From Actinophytocola glycyrrhizae (GTDB lineage Bacteria; Actinomycetota; Actinomycetes; Mycobacteriales; Pseudonocardiaceae), in NCBI RefSeq assembly GCF_042653545.1, contig NZ_JBHSIS010000010.1:558001-622000 (forward strand): a stretch of DNA of 64,000 nucleotides, given 5' to 3'. Positions 30,832 to 39,143 of the stretch are shown one piece after another (position 1 is the first letter of the stretch; every line of letters begins with the position of its first letter). The notes below the pieces were generated by a model that saw only the letters and a list, made by a program, of their open reading frames with translations, did no database searches and was not told the origin of the DNA. The translations under genes were made by a program, and so were the position numbers.

Positions 30832-32844
30832 CTAGTCCAGGCCGTGCGCCGTCCTGATGACGGCGACGATCTCGTTCATGATCTCGGTCAGCTCGTAGTC
30901 CTTCGGCGTGAACACCCGCGCGACGCCGCTTTCCCGCAGCGTCTGCGCGTCGGCGGGCGGCACGATGCCCCCCACGACGACCGGGACGTCCGCCGCGCCC
31001 GCCTCCCGCAGCCCGTCGACGACGTCCGGCACCACCGCGAGGTGTGAGCCGGACAGGATCGACAGGCCGACCACGTGCACACCCTCCTGCACGGCTGCGG
31101 CCACGATCTCCGCCGGGGTCAGGCGAATGCCCTGGTAGACGACCTCGAACCCGACGTCGCGGGCACGGACCGCGATCTGTTCCGCGCCGTTGGAGTGCCC
31201 GTCGAGACCCGGCTTGCCGACCAGCATCCGCAGCCGGCCGCCGAGCTGCTCGCCGGTCCCCCGGACCCGTTCCCGCACCGCGGCGAGCCCACCGTCGCCG
31301 GCGCCGCCGGAGGACGCGCCGGACACGCCGGTCGGTGCGCGGTACTCACCGAACACCGCGCGCAGCGCACCAGCCCACTCCCCCGTCGTCACACCCGCCT
31401 TCGCGCACGCGAGCGTGGCCTCCATGAGGTTCTCGTCGGTGCGGGCGGTCGCCGCGAGCAACTCCAGCGCCTTGTCCACCTCGGACTGGTTGCGGTCGTC
31501 GCGCCAGCGCCTGATCGCCTCGACCGCTTCCTGCTCCACCTCGGCCTTGATGGTCTCGATGGCGCCCTCACCCTCGAGCGGGCTCGGTTCGGTGTTCTCG
31601 AACCGGTTGACACCGACCACGATCTCCTCGCCCGCCTCGATCCGGCGGCGGCGCTCGGCGAGGGAGGCGACGAGCTGGGTCTTCATGTACCCGCTCTCGA
31701 CGGCCGCGACGGCGCCGCCCATCTCCTGCACGCGCTCGATCTCGGCCTTGGCGCCACTGACGATCTCGTCTACTTTGGACTCGATGACGGGTGATCCGTC
31801 GAAGATGTCCTCGTACTCCAGCAGATCCGTCTCGTAGGCGAGCACCTGCTGCATGCGCAGCGCCCACTGCTGGTCCCACGGCGTCGGCAGGCCGAGCGCC
31901 TCGTTCCACGCGGGCAGCTGGATCGCGCGGGCGCGTGCGCTGCGGGACAGGGAGACCGCGAGCATCTCCAGCACGATGCGCTGCACGTTGTTCTCGGGCT
32001 GCGCCTCGGTCAGGCCGAGCGAGTTGACCTGCACGCCGTAGCGGAACCGGCGGTGCTTCGGATTCTCGACGCCGTAGCGGTCGCGCGTGATCTCGTCCCA
32101 CAGCCGGGCGAGCGCGCGCATCTTGCACATCTCCTCGACGAACCGCACTCCGGCGTTGACGAAGAAGGAGATGCGGGCGACGACGTCGCCCATCTTCTCC
32201 CGCGGCACCTGCCCGGAGTCACGGACCGCGTCGAGCACGGCGATGGCCGTGCACATGGCGTACGCGACCTCCTGGACCGGCGTCGCACCCGCCTCCTGCA
32301 GGTGGTAGCTGCAGATGTTCGTGGGGTTCCACTTCGGCACGTTCGCCACCGTCCAGGCCACCATGTCGGTGATCAGGCGCAGGCTCGGCCCTGGCGGGAA
32401 CACGTACGTGCCGCGGGACAGGTACTCCTTGATGATGTCGTTCTGGGTGGTGCCCGCGAGCTTGCCGACGACCTCGTGCCAGTCCGCGCCCTGCTCCTCG
32501 GCCTGTTCCTGGGCGAGGGAGACGTAGAGCGCGAACAGCCACATGGCGGTGGCGTTGATCGTCATCGAGGTGTTGGCCTCGGCGAGCGGGATGCCGTCGA
32601 ACAGCTGCCGCATGTCGCCGATGTGGCTGACGGGGACACCGACCTTGCCGACCTCACCGCGCGCGAGCACGTGGTCGGGGTCGTAGCCGGTCTGCGTCGG
32701 CAGGTCGAAGGCGACCGACAGCCCGGTCTGGCCCTTCTCCAGGTTGCGCCGGTAGAGCCGGTTGGACGCGGCCGCCGAGGAGTGGCCGGCGTAGGTCCGC
32801 ATCACCCATGGCCGATCGCGTTCGGCGTCGGATGGGTACGGCAT
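30832..32844 (-). CDS. ecm: Ethylmalonyl-CoA mutase (MeaA type)
   Basis: A 670-aa adenosylcobalamin-dependent mutase converting (2R)-ethylmalonyl-CoA to methylsuccinyl-CoA. The TIM-barrel mutase domain begins PWVMRTYAGHSSAAASNRLY and contains GLSVAFDLPTQTGYDPDH (substrate loop). The C-terminal B12-binding domain (~535-670) has the base-off motif D-x-H-x-x-G in GLDGHSNG and LSILSGSHLAVV. Having both domains in one chain of about 670 aa is characteristic of MeaA/Ecm rather than methylmalonyl-CoA mutase or isobutyryl-CoA mutase. ATG 32844 has GGAGGT 7 bases upstream. The promoter carries the shared palindrome. Confidence 0.9.
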   Translation of the reverse strand: MPYPSDAERDRPWVMRTYAGHSSAAASNRLYRRNLEKGQTGLSVAFDLPTQTGYDPDHVLARGEVGKVGVPVSHIGDMRQLFDGIPLAEANTSMTINATAMWLFALYVSLAQEQAEEQGADWHEVVGKLAGTTQNDIIKEYLSRGTYVFPPGPSLRLITDMVAWTVANVPKWNPTNICSYHLQEAGATPVQEVAYAMCTAIAVLDAVRDSGQVPREKMGDVVARISFFVNAGVRFVEEMCKMRALARLWDEITRDRYGVENPKHRRFRYGVQVNSLGLTEAQPENNVQRIVLEMLAVSLSRSARARAIQLPAWNEALGLPTPWDQQWALRMQQVLAYETDLLEYEDIFDGSPVIESKVDEIVSGAKAEIERVQEMGGAVAAVESGYMKTQLVASLAERRRRIEAGEEIVVGVNRFENTEPSPLEGEGAIETIKAEVEQEAVEAIRRWRDDRNQSEVDKALELLAATARTDENLMEATLACAKAGVTTGEWAGALRAVFGEYRAPTGVSGASSGGAGDGGLAAVRERVRGTGEQLGGRLRMLVGKPGLDGHSNGAEQIAVRARDVGFEVVYQGIRLTPAEIVAAAVQEGVHVVGLSILSGSHLAVVPDVVDGLREAGAADVPVVVGGIVPPADAQTLRESGVARVFTPKDYELTEIMNEIVAVIRTAHGLD

Positions 32845-32878
32845 CGGAACCACCTCCGTTGACGCGGGTCATTCGAAT

Positions 32879-32893
32879 GTACTGGCCGGTAAC
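32879..32893. promoter_or_regulatory. Shared pathway operator, site 4 (ethylmalonyl-CoA mutase promoter)
   Basis: GTACTGGCCGGTAAC; on the gene strand GTTACCGGCCAGTAC runs into TACATT, a good -10 box about 35 bases before the start codon. It shares its ACTGGCCGGTA core exactly with the ccr site. Confidence 0.62.
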
Positions 32894-32975
32894 CTGCTCG
32901 GCAGCACGTGTGTGGTGAATGCCGCAGCGACACCTGGTGCGGGGCCGGTCACCGCGCGACAATGGCAGGGTGTCC

Positions 32976-33260
32976 ATGCTGCTGATCCTGCTGGTCGGCA
33001 TGTGCGTGATGGCGTTGTTCGCGCTCCTGTTGCGGTGGGCGTCGAGCCTGGACACCGACGAGGCGCACCGCAAGGACTACGGCCTGCTGCGCGAGGTGGC
33101 GAAGGTGCCGTCACCGACGGCGGCCAGGGTGGTGGAGGAACGTCTGCAGGAGGTGGGCGTGCGTGCCACCACCGTCCCCGACCCGGAGGGTGAGGGGATG
33201 CGGGTGCTGGTGTTCCCCACCGACCGCGAGGTCGCGATCCGGACGTTGCTCGCGGACTGA
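32976..33260 (+). CDS. Small single-helix membrane protein, hypothetical
   Basis: 94 aa. One N-terminal membrane helix (LLILLVGMCVMALFALLLRW) is followed by a cytosolic domain of about 70 residues rich in Arg and Val, with EVAKVPSPTAARVVEERLQE and a closing MRVLVFPTDREVAIRTLLAD that resembles a small alpha/beta fold. Not recognised. It is divergent from the mutase gene; GTG 32970 is an alternative start. Confidence 0.6.
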   Translation: MLLILLVGMCVMALFALLLRWASSLDTDEAHRKDYGLLREVAKVPSPTAARVVEERLQEVGVRATTVPDPEGEGMRVLVFPTDREVAIRTLLAD

Positions 33261-33321
33261 GCCGTTCATCACGGGCGAAACGCGCCTGGTTCTGCCGGTC
33301 CGCTCCCGGAACGCGGCAACG

Positions 33322-33966
33322 TCAGGAGGCGAGGTAGCGAAGGATCGCGAGCACCCGCCGGTGGTACTCGGAGTCCGTGCCGATGCCCAGCTTGTAGAAG
33401 ATCGAGTTGACGAACTTCTCCACTCCCGACCGCGACACGTGCATCCGCTTGGCGATCGCGTTGTTGGTGTGGCCCTCGGCCATCATCTTGAGCACTTCCA
33501 GCTCCCGCTCGGTGAGCGTCGTGAGCGGGTCGGCCTTCGAGGTGCGGGACACCAGCCGCCGCACCACCTCGGGGTCGAAGGCCGCCCCGCCCTCCGCGAC
33601 CCGGCTGAGCGCGTCGAGGAACTCCCCGACCTGCGTGACCCGATCCTTGAGCAGGTAGCCGACCTTGCCCTGGTCCCGTCCGAGCAGCTGACCGGCATAC
33701 CGCGTCTCCACGTACTGGGAGAGGACGAGCACCCCGACCTGGGGCCACCGCTCCTGAATCGACAGCGCGGCCCGCAACCCTTCGTCGGTGTGGGTGGGCG
33801 GCATCCGGACGTCGGTGACCACCACGTCGGGTAACTCCCGCCCGGTGACCTCGACGAGGGACTCCCCGTCCGCCACAGCGGACACGACGTCGTGCCCTTC
33901 CTCGGCAAGCAGCCGAACCAGCCCTTCACGCAACAACGTGGAGTCCTCAGCCAGGACAATCCTCAC
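33322..33966 (-). CDS. NarL/LuxR-family response regulator
   Basis: 214 aa. Receiver with IVLAEDSTLLREG, phospho-Asp in VVVTDVRMPPTHTDEG (~54) and Lys in GYLLKDRV; LuxR HTH at 150-200 with LTERELEVLKMMAEGHTNNA and VEKFVNSIFYKLGI. This variant (PPTHTDEG and RDQGKVGYLLKDRV) is the common actinomycete subfamily paired with membrane kinases that respond to cell-envelope stress. Starts with GTG 33966. Partner kinase lies 115 bp upstream on the same strand. Confidence 0.9.
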   Translation of the reverse strand: MRIVLAEDSTLLREGLVRLLAEEGHDVVSAVADGESLVEVTGRELPDVVVTDVRMPPTHTDEGLRAALSIQERWPQVGVLVLSQYVETRYAGQLLGRDQGKVGYLLKDRVTQVGEFLDALSRVAEGGAAFDPEVVRRLVSRTSKADPLTTLTERELEVLKMMAEGHTNNAIAKRMHVSRSGVEKFVNSIFYKLGIGTDSEYHRRVLAILRYLAS

Positions 33967-34081
33967 GACATTCCCCCAACCCACGTCAACTCACACATGA
34001 AGCCATACGACCCCGATTCACGTCGTTCCCGGCAAACCCTCATGCCGCGCCCTTTGTCGAAGCCCTGCCCCCGAACTCGGC

Positions 34082-35242
34082 TCACACAGTCACCAGAACC
34101 GGTAACCAGGCCCGAACCACGGTAGGCCCACCAACCGGACTGTCCACAGTGAACACGCCGTCCGCGGCGGCGACCCGGCTGGCCAACCCCGACAAGCCGG
34201 ACCCGACCGGATCCGCGCCCCCGCACCCGTCGTCCCGGACGACCACCACGATCCCGCCCTCCTCGGCAAGCACGCCGATCTCGATCCGCGACGGCGCGCC
34301 GTGCTTCAGCGCATTGGTGACCGCCTCCGAAGCCACGAAGTAGGCGACCGTCTCCGTGGGCAGGTCCAGCCGCTCCCCCAGCCCGTACCGCAACGACACC
34401 GGCACGCTCGACCGCTCGGCGACGCCCTCCAGCGCCGTGTGCAACCCGCCCTCGTCCAACGCGGTCGGGTACACCCGCCACGTCACCTCCCGCAGGTCAC
34501 GCAACGCCTGCTGCGACTCCTCATGTGCCTGTCGCAGCAACTCCTCGGCGCGCTCCGGTTCGGTTGCCCGGCGCGCCCTGCCCAACAGCAGGCCCAGCGC
34601 CACGAGCCGCTGCTGCACACCGTCGTGCAGATCGCGTTCGATCCGGCGGCGTTCGTCGTTGATCGCCTCGACCACCCCCGCGCGCGTGATGGCGAGTTGG
34701 GACACCCGCCTGCGCAGCAGCTCCTCCTCGGTCGGTCCGAGGTACTGGTCGGCAAGGGACCGATCGAGGATCGTGACTCCGATCAGGCCCCACACCGCTC
34801 CGAACAGGAGGACCATCCCCATCACCGCGATCGCGACGATCTCGGCCCAGGTGTTGCTCTCCTCCCCACCGCCGACGGGCCGGCCGGCCACGACCTGCGA
34901 CGTCATGATCACGGCGGCCCCGGAACCGATGGCGACGAGCCCGAGGATCGCCGCACCGATCAGGCCGACGACCATCCTGCGGACCAGGTAGGACTGGGTG
35001 CGTGGCCAGGTGGGCCGCACACACAGGAGGTCGTCGAAGTTCAGGTAGGTGACAAGCCTGCGGCGGTTGAGCTCGACGAGCTTCCTGCCGAGCCCCTCGA
35101 TGCCCGGACGCGCGGCGGGTACCGCGTGCACCGGCGTGAGCACGACGACCAGCACCATCTCCGCGAGCGCGATGAGACCACCCAGCGTGAGGCCCACCGT
35201 GCCCCGGCAGGCACGGTGGAAACGGGTGCGGAGAGATGGCAT
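34082..35242 (-). CDS. Sensor histidine kinase (NarL-partner type)
   Basis: A 386-aa membrane kinase. Hydrophobic helices at ~15-40 and a pair at ~90-150 enclose a PspC/DUF-like sensor region containing YLNFDDLLCVRPTW. HisKA_3 phospho-His in DERRRIERDLHDGVQQRLVA (~208); HATPase N box ASEAVTNALKHGAP and G boxes DDGCGGAD and GSGLSGLASRV. Probably signals to the regulator encoded downstream. No target operon is evident. Confidence 0.9.
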   Translation of the reverse strand: MPSLRTRFHRACRGTVGLTLGGLIALAEMVLVVVLTPVHAVPAARPGIEGLGRKLVELNRRRLVTYLNFDDLLCVRPTWPRTQSYLVRRMVVGLIGAAILGLVAIGSGAAVIMTSQVVAGRPVGGGEESNTWAEIVAIAVMGMVLLFGAVWGLIGVTILDRSLADQYLGPTEEELLRRRVSQLAITRAGVVEAINDERRRIERDLHDGVQQRLVALGLLLGRARRATEPERAEELLRQAHEESQQALRDLREVTWRVYPTALDEGGLHTALEGVAERSSVPVSLRYGLGERLDLPTETVAYFVASEAVTNALKHGAPSRIEIGVLAEEGGIVVVVRDDGCGGADPVGSGLSGLASRVAAADGVFTVDSPVGGPTVVRAWLPVLVTV

Positions 35243-35401
35243 GTGGCCAGGTTAGCGAGGGTGCGGCGGGTGCGAACTGTGGTTCTCCACAAGAATCGAC
35301 TGCGGAGAACCACAGGCAAATCGGGCGGATCACCTCATGGCGCGCCCACGTTCGGACACATAGCGTTGCGATCATCCACAACGAGCAGAAGGAGCCAGTA
35401 G

Positions 35402-36049
35402 ATGATCGTGGCAGCCGCCGACCAGCCAGGAGGTCTCGCCGGCCTGGCGGTCGACCTCATGGACAAGCTGGGCGGGCCGGGCGCGGCGTTGCTCGTCGGC
35501 ATCGACAACATCTTCCCGCCGATGCCGAGCGAGCTCGTGCTGCCACTGGCCGGCTTCTCCGCGAGCCAGGGCACCATGAGCCTGTTCATGGCGCTGTTCT
35601 GGACGACGCTCGGCTCCGTGGCGGGCGCGCTGCTCACCTACTGGCTCGGAGCGTGGCTCGGCCGCGACCGGGTCAGGTCCCTGATCATCCGCGCCCCGTT
35701 GATGAAGGCCTCCGACTTCGACCGCACCGAACGCTGGTTCCAGAAACACGGCACGAAAGCCGTGTTCTTCGGGCGCATGATCCCGCTGTTCCGCAGCCTC
35801 ATCTCGTTACCCGCGGGCGTCGAGCGAATGCCGATGTGGCAGTTCCTGTCCCTGACCACCCTCGGCAGCCTGATCTGGAACTCGGGCTTCGTGGTGGCCG
35901 GCTACCTGCTCGGCGCCAACTGGCAGGTGGTCGACGAGTACGCGGGCATCTTCCAGAAGGTGGTCATCGTCGCGGTGACACTCGCGATCGTGCTTTTCGT
36001 CGTCGTCCGGGTACGCGACCGCAGACGAAGCAGGAGCACGGGTGAATAG
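35402..36049 (+). CDS. DedA-family membrane protein
   Basis: A 215-aa DedA/SNARE-associated (VTT domain) protein, a family of undecaprenyl-phosphate/phospholipid flippases needed for envelope homeostasis. Features: re-entrant acidic motif IFPPMPSELVLPLAGF (~40), the GRDRVRS loop and the conserved Arg motif FFGRMIPLFRSLISLPAGVERM (~125-145), with about five helices in all. AAGGAG precedes ATG 35402 by 7 bases. Convergent with murA. Confidence 0.92.
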   Translation: MIVAAADQPGGLAGLAVDLMDKLGGPGAALLVGIDNIFPPMPSELVLPLAGFSASQGTMSLFMALFWTTLGSVAGALLTYWLGAWLGRDRVRSLIIRAPLMKASDFDRTERWFQKHGTKAVFFGRMIPLFRSLISLPAGVERMPMWQFLSLTTLGSLIWNSGFVVAGYLLGANWQVVDEYAGIFQKVVIVAVTLAIVLFVVVRVRDRRRSRSTGE

Positions 36050-36062
36050 CCGGGGTGCGGGG

Positions 36063-37337
36063 TCAGTTGCGTTCCGGGTCACCCGCGACGCGGCGGACGT
36101 CGGCGCCCAGCTTGACCAGGTTCTCCACCAGGCCCGGGTAGCCGCGGTCGATGTGGAAGACGTCCCACACCTCGGTGACCCCCTCGGCGCACAGGCCGGC
36201 CAGCACCAGACCGACGCCCGCGCGGATGTCGGAGGCCCACACCGGGGCGCTCGACAGGCGTTCGACGCCGCGGACCACGGCGTGGTGGCCGTCGGTGCGG
36301 GCGTCCGCACCGAGGCGGACCATCTCCTCGATGAAACGGAACCTGGCCTCGAACAGGTTCTCGGTGATCATCGAGGTGCCGTCGGCGATGGAGGTCAGTG
36401 CGATGGCGAACGGCTGGAGGTCGGTGGCGAACCCCGGGTAGGGCAGCGTCACGAAGTCGACCGCGGTCGGCCGGTTGTGCTGGACCACGCGGAACGCGTT
36501 GTCGCCGGTGATGGTCACCTCGGCGCCCGCGGTGCGCAGCTTCTCGAGGACCAGGTCGAGGTGGTGGGGGTCGACACCGCGCACGGTGACGTCACCCCTG
36601 GTCATCGCGGCGGCGAACGCCCAGGTGGCACCTACGATCCGGTCGCCGATCACGCGGTGTTCGGTCGGCTGGAGAGCCGTCACGCCGTGGACGGTGAGAG
36701 TGGACGTACCAACGCCCTCGATCTTGCCGCCCATCTGCTGGAGCATCGTGCACAGGTCGGCGATCTCCGGCTCGCGGGCCGCGTTGTCGATCACCGTGGT
36801 GCCGTTCGCGAGGACGGCGGCCATCAGGATGTTCTCGGTCGCGCCGACGCTGGGGAAATCCAGCCAGATCTGGGCGCCGTGCAGCCCTTCTGCCTCCGCG
36901 ACGACGCAGCCGTGCTCGATCTCGCTGTGGGCGCCGAGCTGACGAAGTCCGTTCTGGTGCATGTCGAGCGGCCGCACGCCGATCGCGTCGCCACCCGGGA
37001 GCGCGACCACGGCCCGCTTGCAGCGGCCGACCAGCGGCCCCAGCACGCACACCGACGCGCGGAGCTTGCCCATCGCGGGCGAGTCGGCGCGGTGGTTGAG
37101 GTCGGCGGGCGTGGTGATGGAAACCGTGTCGGTCTCGATGGTCACCTCGCAGCCGAGGCTGCGCAGGACCTCTCCCATCAACGGCACGTCCAGGATCTGT
37201 GGGCAGTTGGTGAGCGTCGTCGTGCCCTCGGCCAGCAACGCGGCCGCCATCAGCTTCAACACGCTGTTCTTGGCGCCGACCACGTCGACCTCACCGGCCA
37301 AACGGGCGCCGCCATGTACCTGGAAGTGCTCTGTCAC
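36063..37337 (-). CDS. murA: UDP-N-acetylglucosamine 1-carboxyvinyltransferase
   Basis: A 424-aa enolpyruvyl transferase catalysing the first committed step of peptidoglycan synthesis (PEP plus UDP-GlcNAc). The start MTEHFQVHGGARLAGEVDVVGAKNS has the substrate-binding Lys-Asn pair. The active-site loop reads LPGGDAIGVRPLDMH: the residue that is Cys115 in E. coli is Asp117 here, as in Mycobacterium tuberculosis, which gives natural insensitivity to fosfomycin. Monocistronic; no cell-wall gene cluster around it. Confidence 0.95.
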   Translation of the reverse strand: MTEHFQVHGGARLAGEVDVVGAKNSVLKLMAAALLAEGTTTLTNCPQILDVPLMGEVLRSLGCEVTIETDTVSITTPADLNHRADSPAMGKLRASVCVLGPLVGRCKRAVVALPGGDAIGVRPLDMHQNGLRQLGAHSEIEHGCVVAEAEGLHGAQIWLDFPSVGATENILMAAVLANGTTVIDNAAREPEIADLCTMLQQMGGKIEGVGTSTLTVHGVTALQPTEHRVIGDRIVGATWAFAAAMTRGDVTVRGVDPHHLDLVLEKLRTAGAEVTITGDNAFRVVQHNRPTAVDFVTLPYPGFATDLQPFAIALTSIADGTSMITENLFEARFRFIEEMVRLGADARTDGHHAVVRGVERLSSAPVWASDIRAGVGLVLAGLCAEGVTEVWDVFHIDRGYPGLVENLVKLGADVRRVAGDPERN

Positions 37338-37437
37338 GAGCGCCCATCATGCCCCAGCCGCACGCGGGGTCGCGCGCCACCCGGGGTCCGCGCGGTCCGC
37401 TACCCTCGCCACCCGGTCGTCTAGCAAGGGGTCGTCT

Positions 37438-38088
37438 GTGAGGTTCCTGTCGCGCTTCGCGAACCCGTCCGGGTTCGTGCTGGTGCTGCTGCTGTTCTTC
37501 CTGTTGCCGTTCGTCTCCGCGTCGTGTGACGTACCCGGCTACGGCGAGGCGGGCGCGACCTACACCGGCAGTCACCTCGTCAGCGGCGTCGACCCCGAGG
37601 TGCCCGCCGAGCTGCAGGAGCTGGCCAACGACCCGGAGAGCCCGACCGCGCTCACCGACCCGCCCGACCCCGGCGTCCAGCTGCTCGCGATCGCGCTGGC
37701 CGTCCTCGCGGCGGCAGGCGTCCTCACGGTGCTGATCCCGCACCTGAAGGCACGCCTGCTCAGCGGCGCGGCGCTGGCGGCGGCCACGCTGGTCGTGACC
37801 GTCGTGACGATGAGCGTCGCCCAGTCGAACCTGCAGAACGCGCTGGTCGACTGGGCCCGGCAGACCGGCGCCGCCGAGAACGAGGACGGTGACCGGCTGC
37901 GGACCGCCGTGGCCGAGGTGACCCACACCGAGACCGGCTTCTGGCTGATGGTCGTACTGCTGGCCCTCATCACGCTGATGGCCACGGCCCTTGGCCTGCT
38001 GGGCGACCGTCTCACAGCGGTGCTGGCCGACCGGGAGTCCGGTGCCGAACGGCCGAGCGGTTTCCCGTTCGGCAGATCGGACGACTGA
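37438..38088 (+). CDS. Membrane protein of unknown function
   Basis: 216 aa. Helix 1 (GFVLVLLLFFLLPFVSASCD) is followed by an extracytoplasmic segment with CDVPGYGEAGATYTGSHLV and then three more helices (~95-115, ~122-140, ~178-200) separated by an acidic loop; the Arg-rich tail is cytosolic. Not recognised. GTG start 37438 follows the divergent murA by about 100 bp; the frame is open further upstream but antisense to murA. Confidence 0.65.
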   Translation: MRFLSRFANPSGFVLVLLLFFLLPFVSASCDVPGYGEAGATYTGSHLVSGVDPEVPAELQELANDPESPTALTDPPDPGVQLLAIALAVLAAAGVLTVLIPHLKARLLSGAALAAATLVVTVVTMSVAQSNLQNALVDWARQTGAAENEDGDRLRTAVAEVTHTETGFWLMVVLLALITLMATALGLLGDRLTAVLADRESGAERPSGFPFGRSDD

Positions 38089-38127
38089 CGGGTCGACCGC
38101 GCCCCGACGCGGCGGCGGCGATCATGG

Positions 38128-38150
38128 TTGACCTCCACCAAGCTGGAGGT
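38128..38150 (+). promoter_or_regulatory. MerR/SoxR-type operator-promoter
   Basis: ACCTCCA (38131-38137) and TGGAGGT (38144-38150) are perfect inverted arms around a 6-base spacer and lie immediately after a TTGACC -35 box (38128-38133). Placing the operator in the -35/-10 spacer with CCTC/GAGG arms is the hallmark of MerR-family activators. No merR gene lies next to it. Confidence 0.55.
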
Positions 38151-38182
38151 TGCACGCTGGGGTCCTGCTGAGTGGAGGACAG

Positions 38183-39139
38183 ATGCGTGCGGTGTGGTTG
38201 CGGGAGTTCGGCGGACCCGAGGTGCTGACGGCCGGAGACGCGCCGGACCCGGTCGCGGAGCCGGGACGCGTGGTGGTGGACGTCGAGTTCGCCAACATCA
38301 CGTTCGTCGAGACCCAGTTCCGTGCCACCGGGAACGGGCCGTTCGCGGTGACGTTGCCGATGGTGCCCGGCAACGGGGTGGGCGGTGTGGTCGCGGCGGT
38401 GGGCGCAGGCGTCCCGGCCGACCTCGTCGGCGCGCGGGTCATCACCAGCACCGGCGGGTCCGGCGGCTACGCGGAACGGGTCGCTGTCGACTCGACGGCG
38501 TTGTTCCGGGTACCGGCCGAGGTCCCGATGGACGTGGCGGTGGCCCTGCTGGCGGATGGCAGGACCGCGACGATGATGACGTGTGCCGCCCGGCTGCGGG
38601 CAGGTGACCGGGTGCTGGTCGAGGCCGCCGCGGGTGGGGTCGGCAGCCTGACCGTGCAGCTGGCGAAGGCGGCCGGCGCGACGGTGGTCGCCGCGGTGGG
38701 CGGCACGCGGAAGCAGGGCGTGGCACGTGACCTGGGCGCGGACATCACCGTCGACTACACCGGCGATGGCTGGCCGGAGCGGGTGCGTGACGCGGTCGGC
38801 GCGGTGGACGTGGTGTTCGACGGCGTGGGCGGCGACATCGGCCGCACGGCGTTCGACCTGCTCGACCGCGGTGGCCGCATGGTGAGCTTCGGCCTGTCGA
38901 GCGGCACGTGGACCGCGATCGGCGACGAGGAGGCCACCGCACGCGGAGTGACCCTCGTCCGTCCGGCGGCGACCCCGGACGAGCTGCGCGGTCACACGGA
39001 GAGCGCGCTCGCCGAGGCCGCGGCGGGACGCCTGCGCCCGGTCATCGGCCAACGTTTCCCGCTGGCCAGGGCAGCGGACGCGCACGCGGCGATCCAGTCG
39101 CGCGCCACGATCGGCAAGACACTGCTGGAAACCGGATGA
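38183..39139 (+). CDS. Zinc-less quinone oxidoreductase (MDR family)
   Basis: A 318-aa NADPH-dependent reductase of the quinone oxidoreductase branch. The N terminus MRAVWLREFGGPEVL and Rossmann motif EAAAGGVGSLTVQLAKAAGA (~150) are typical; the structural and catalytic zinc cysteines of alcohol dehydrogenases are absent. Closing motif FPLARAADAHAAIQSRATIGKTLL. ATG 38183 has GGAGGA at the right spacing. The MerR-like operator upstream suggests induction by electrophiles, quinones or redox-active compounds. Confidence 0.88.
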   Translation: MRAVWLREFGGPEVLTAGDAPDPVAEPGRVVVDVEFANITFVETQFRATGNGPFAVTLPMVPGNGVGGVVAAVGAGVPADLVGARVITSTGGSGGYAERVAVDSTALFRVPAEVPMDVAVALLADGRTATMMTCAARLRAGDRVLVEAAAGGVGSLTVQLAKAAGATVVAAVGGTRKQGVARDLGADITVDYTGDGWPERVRDAVGAVDVVFDGVGGDIGRTAFDLLDRGGRMVSFGLSSGTWTAIGDEEATARGVTLVRPAATPDELRGHTESALAEAAAGRLRPVIGQRFPLARAADAHAAIQSRATIGKTLLETG

Positions 39140-39143
39140 CCGG

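Noticed and set aside
30832..32844. Methylmalonyl-CoA or isobutyryl-CoA mutase
   Set aside because: A single chain of about 670 aa with an attached B12 domain, and a promoter shared with ccr, fit ethylmalonyl-CoA mutase better than the two-subunit or 560-aa alternatives.
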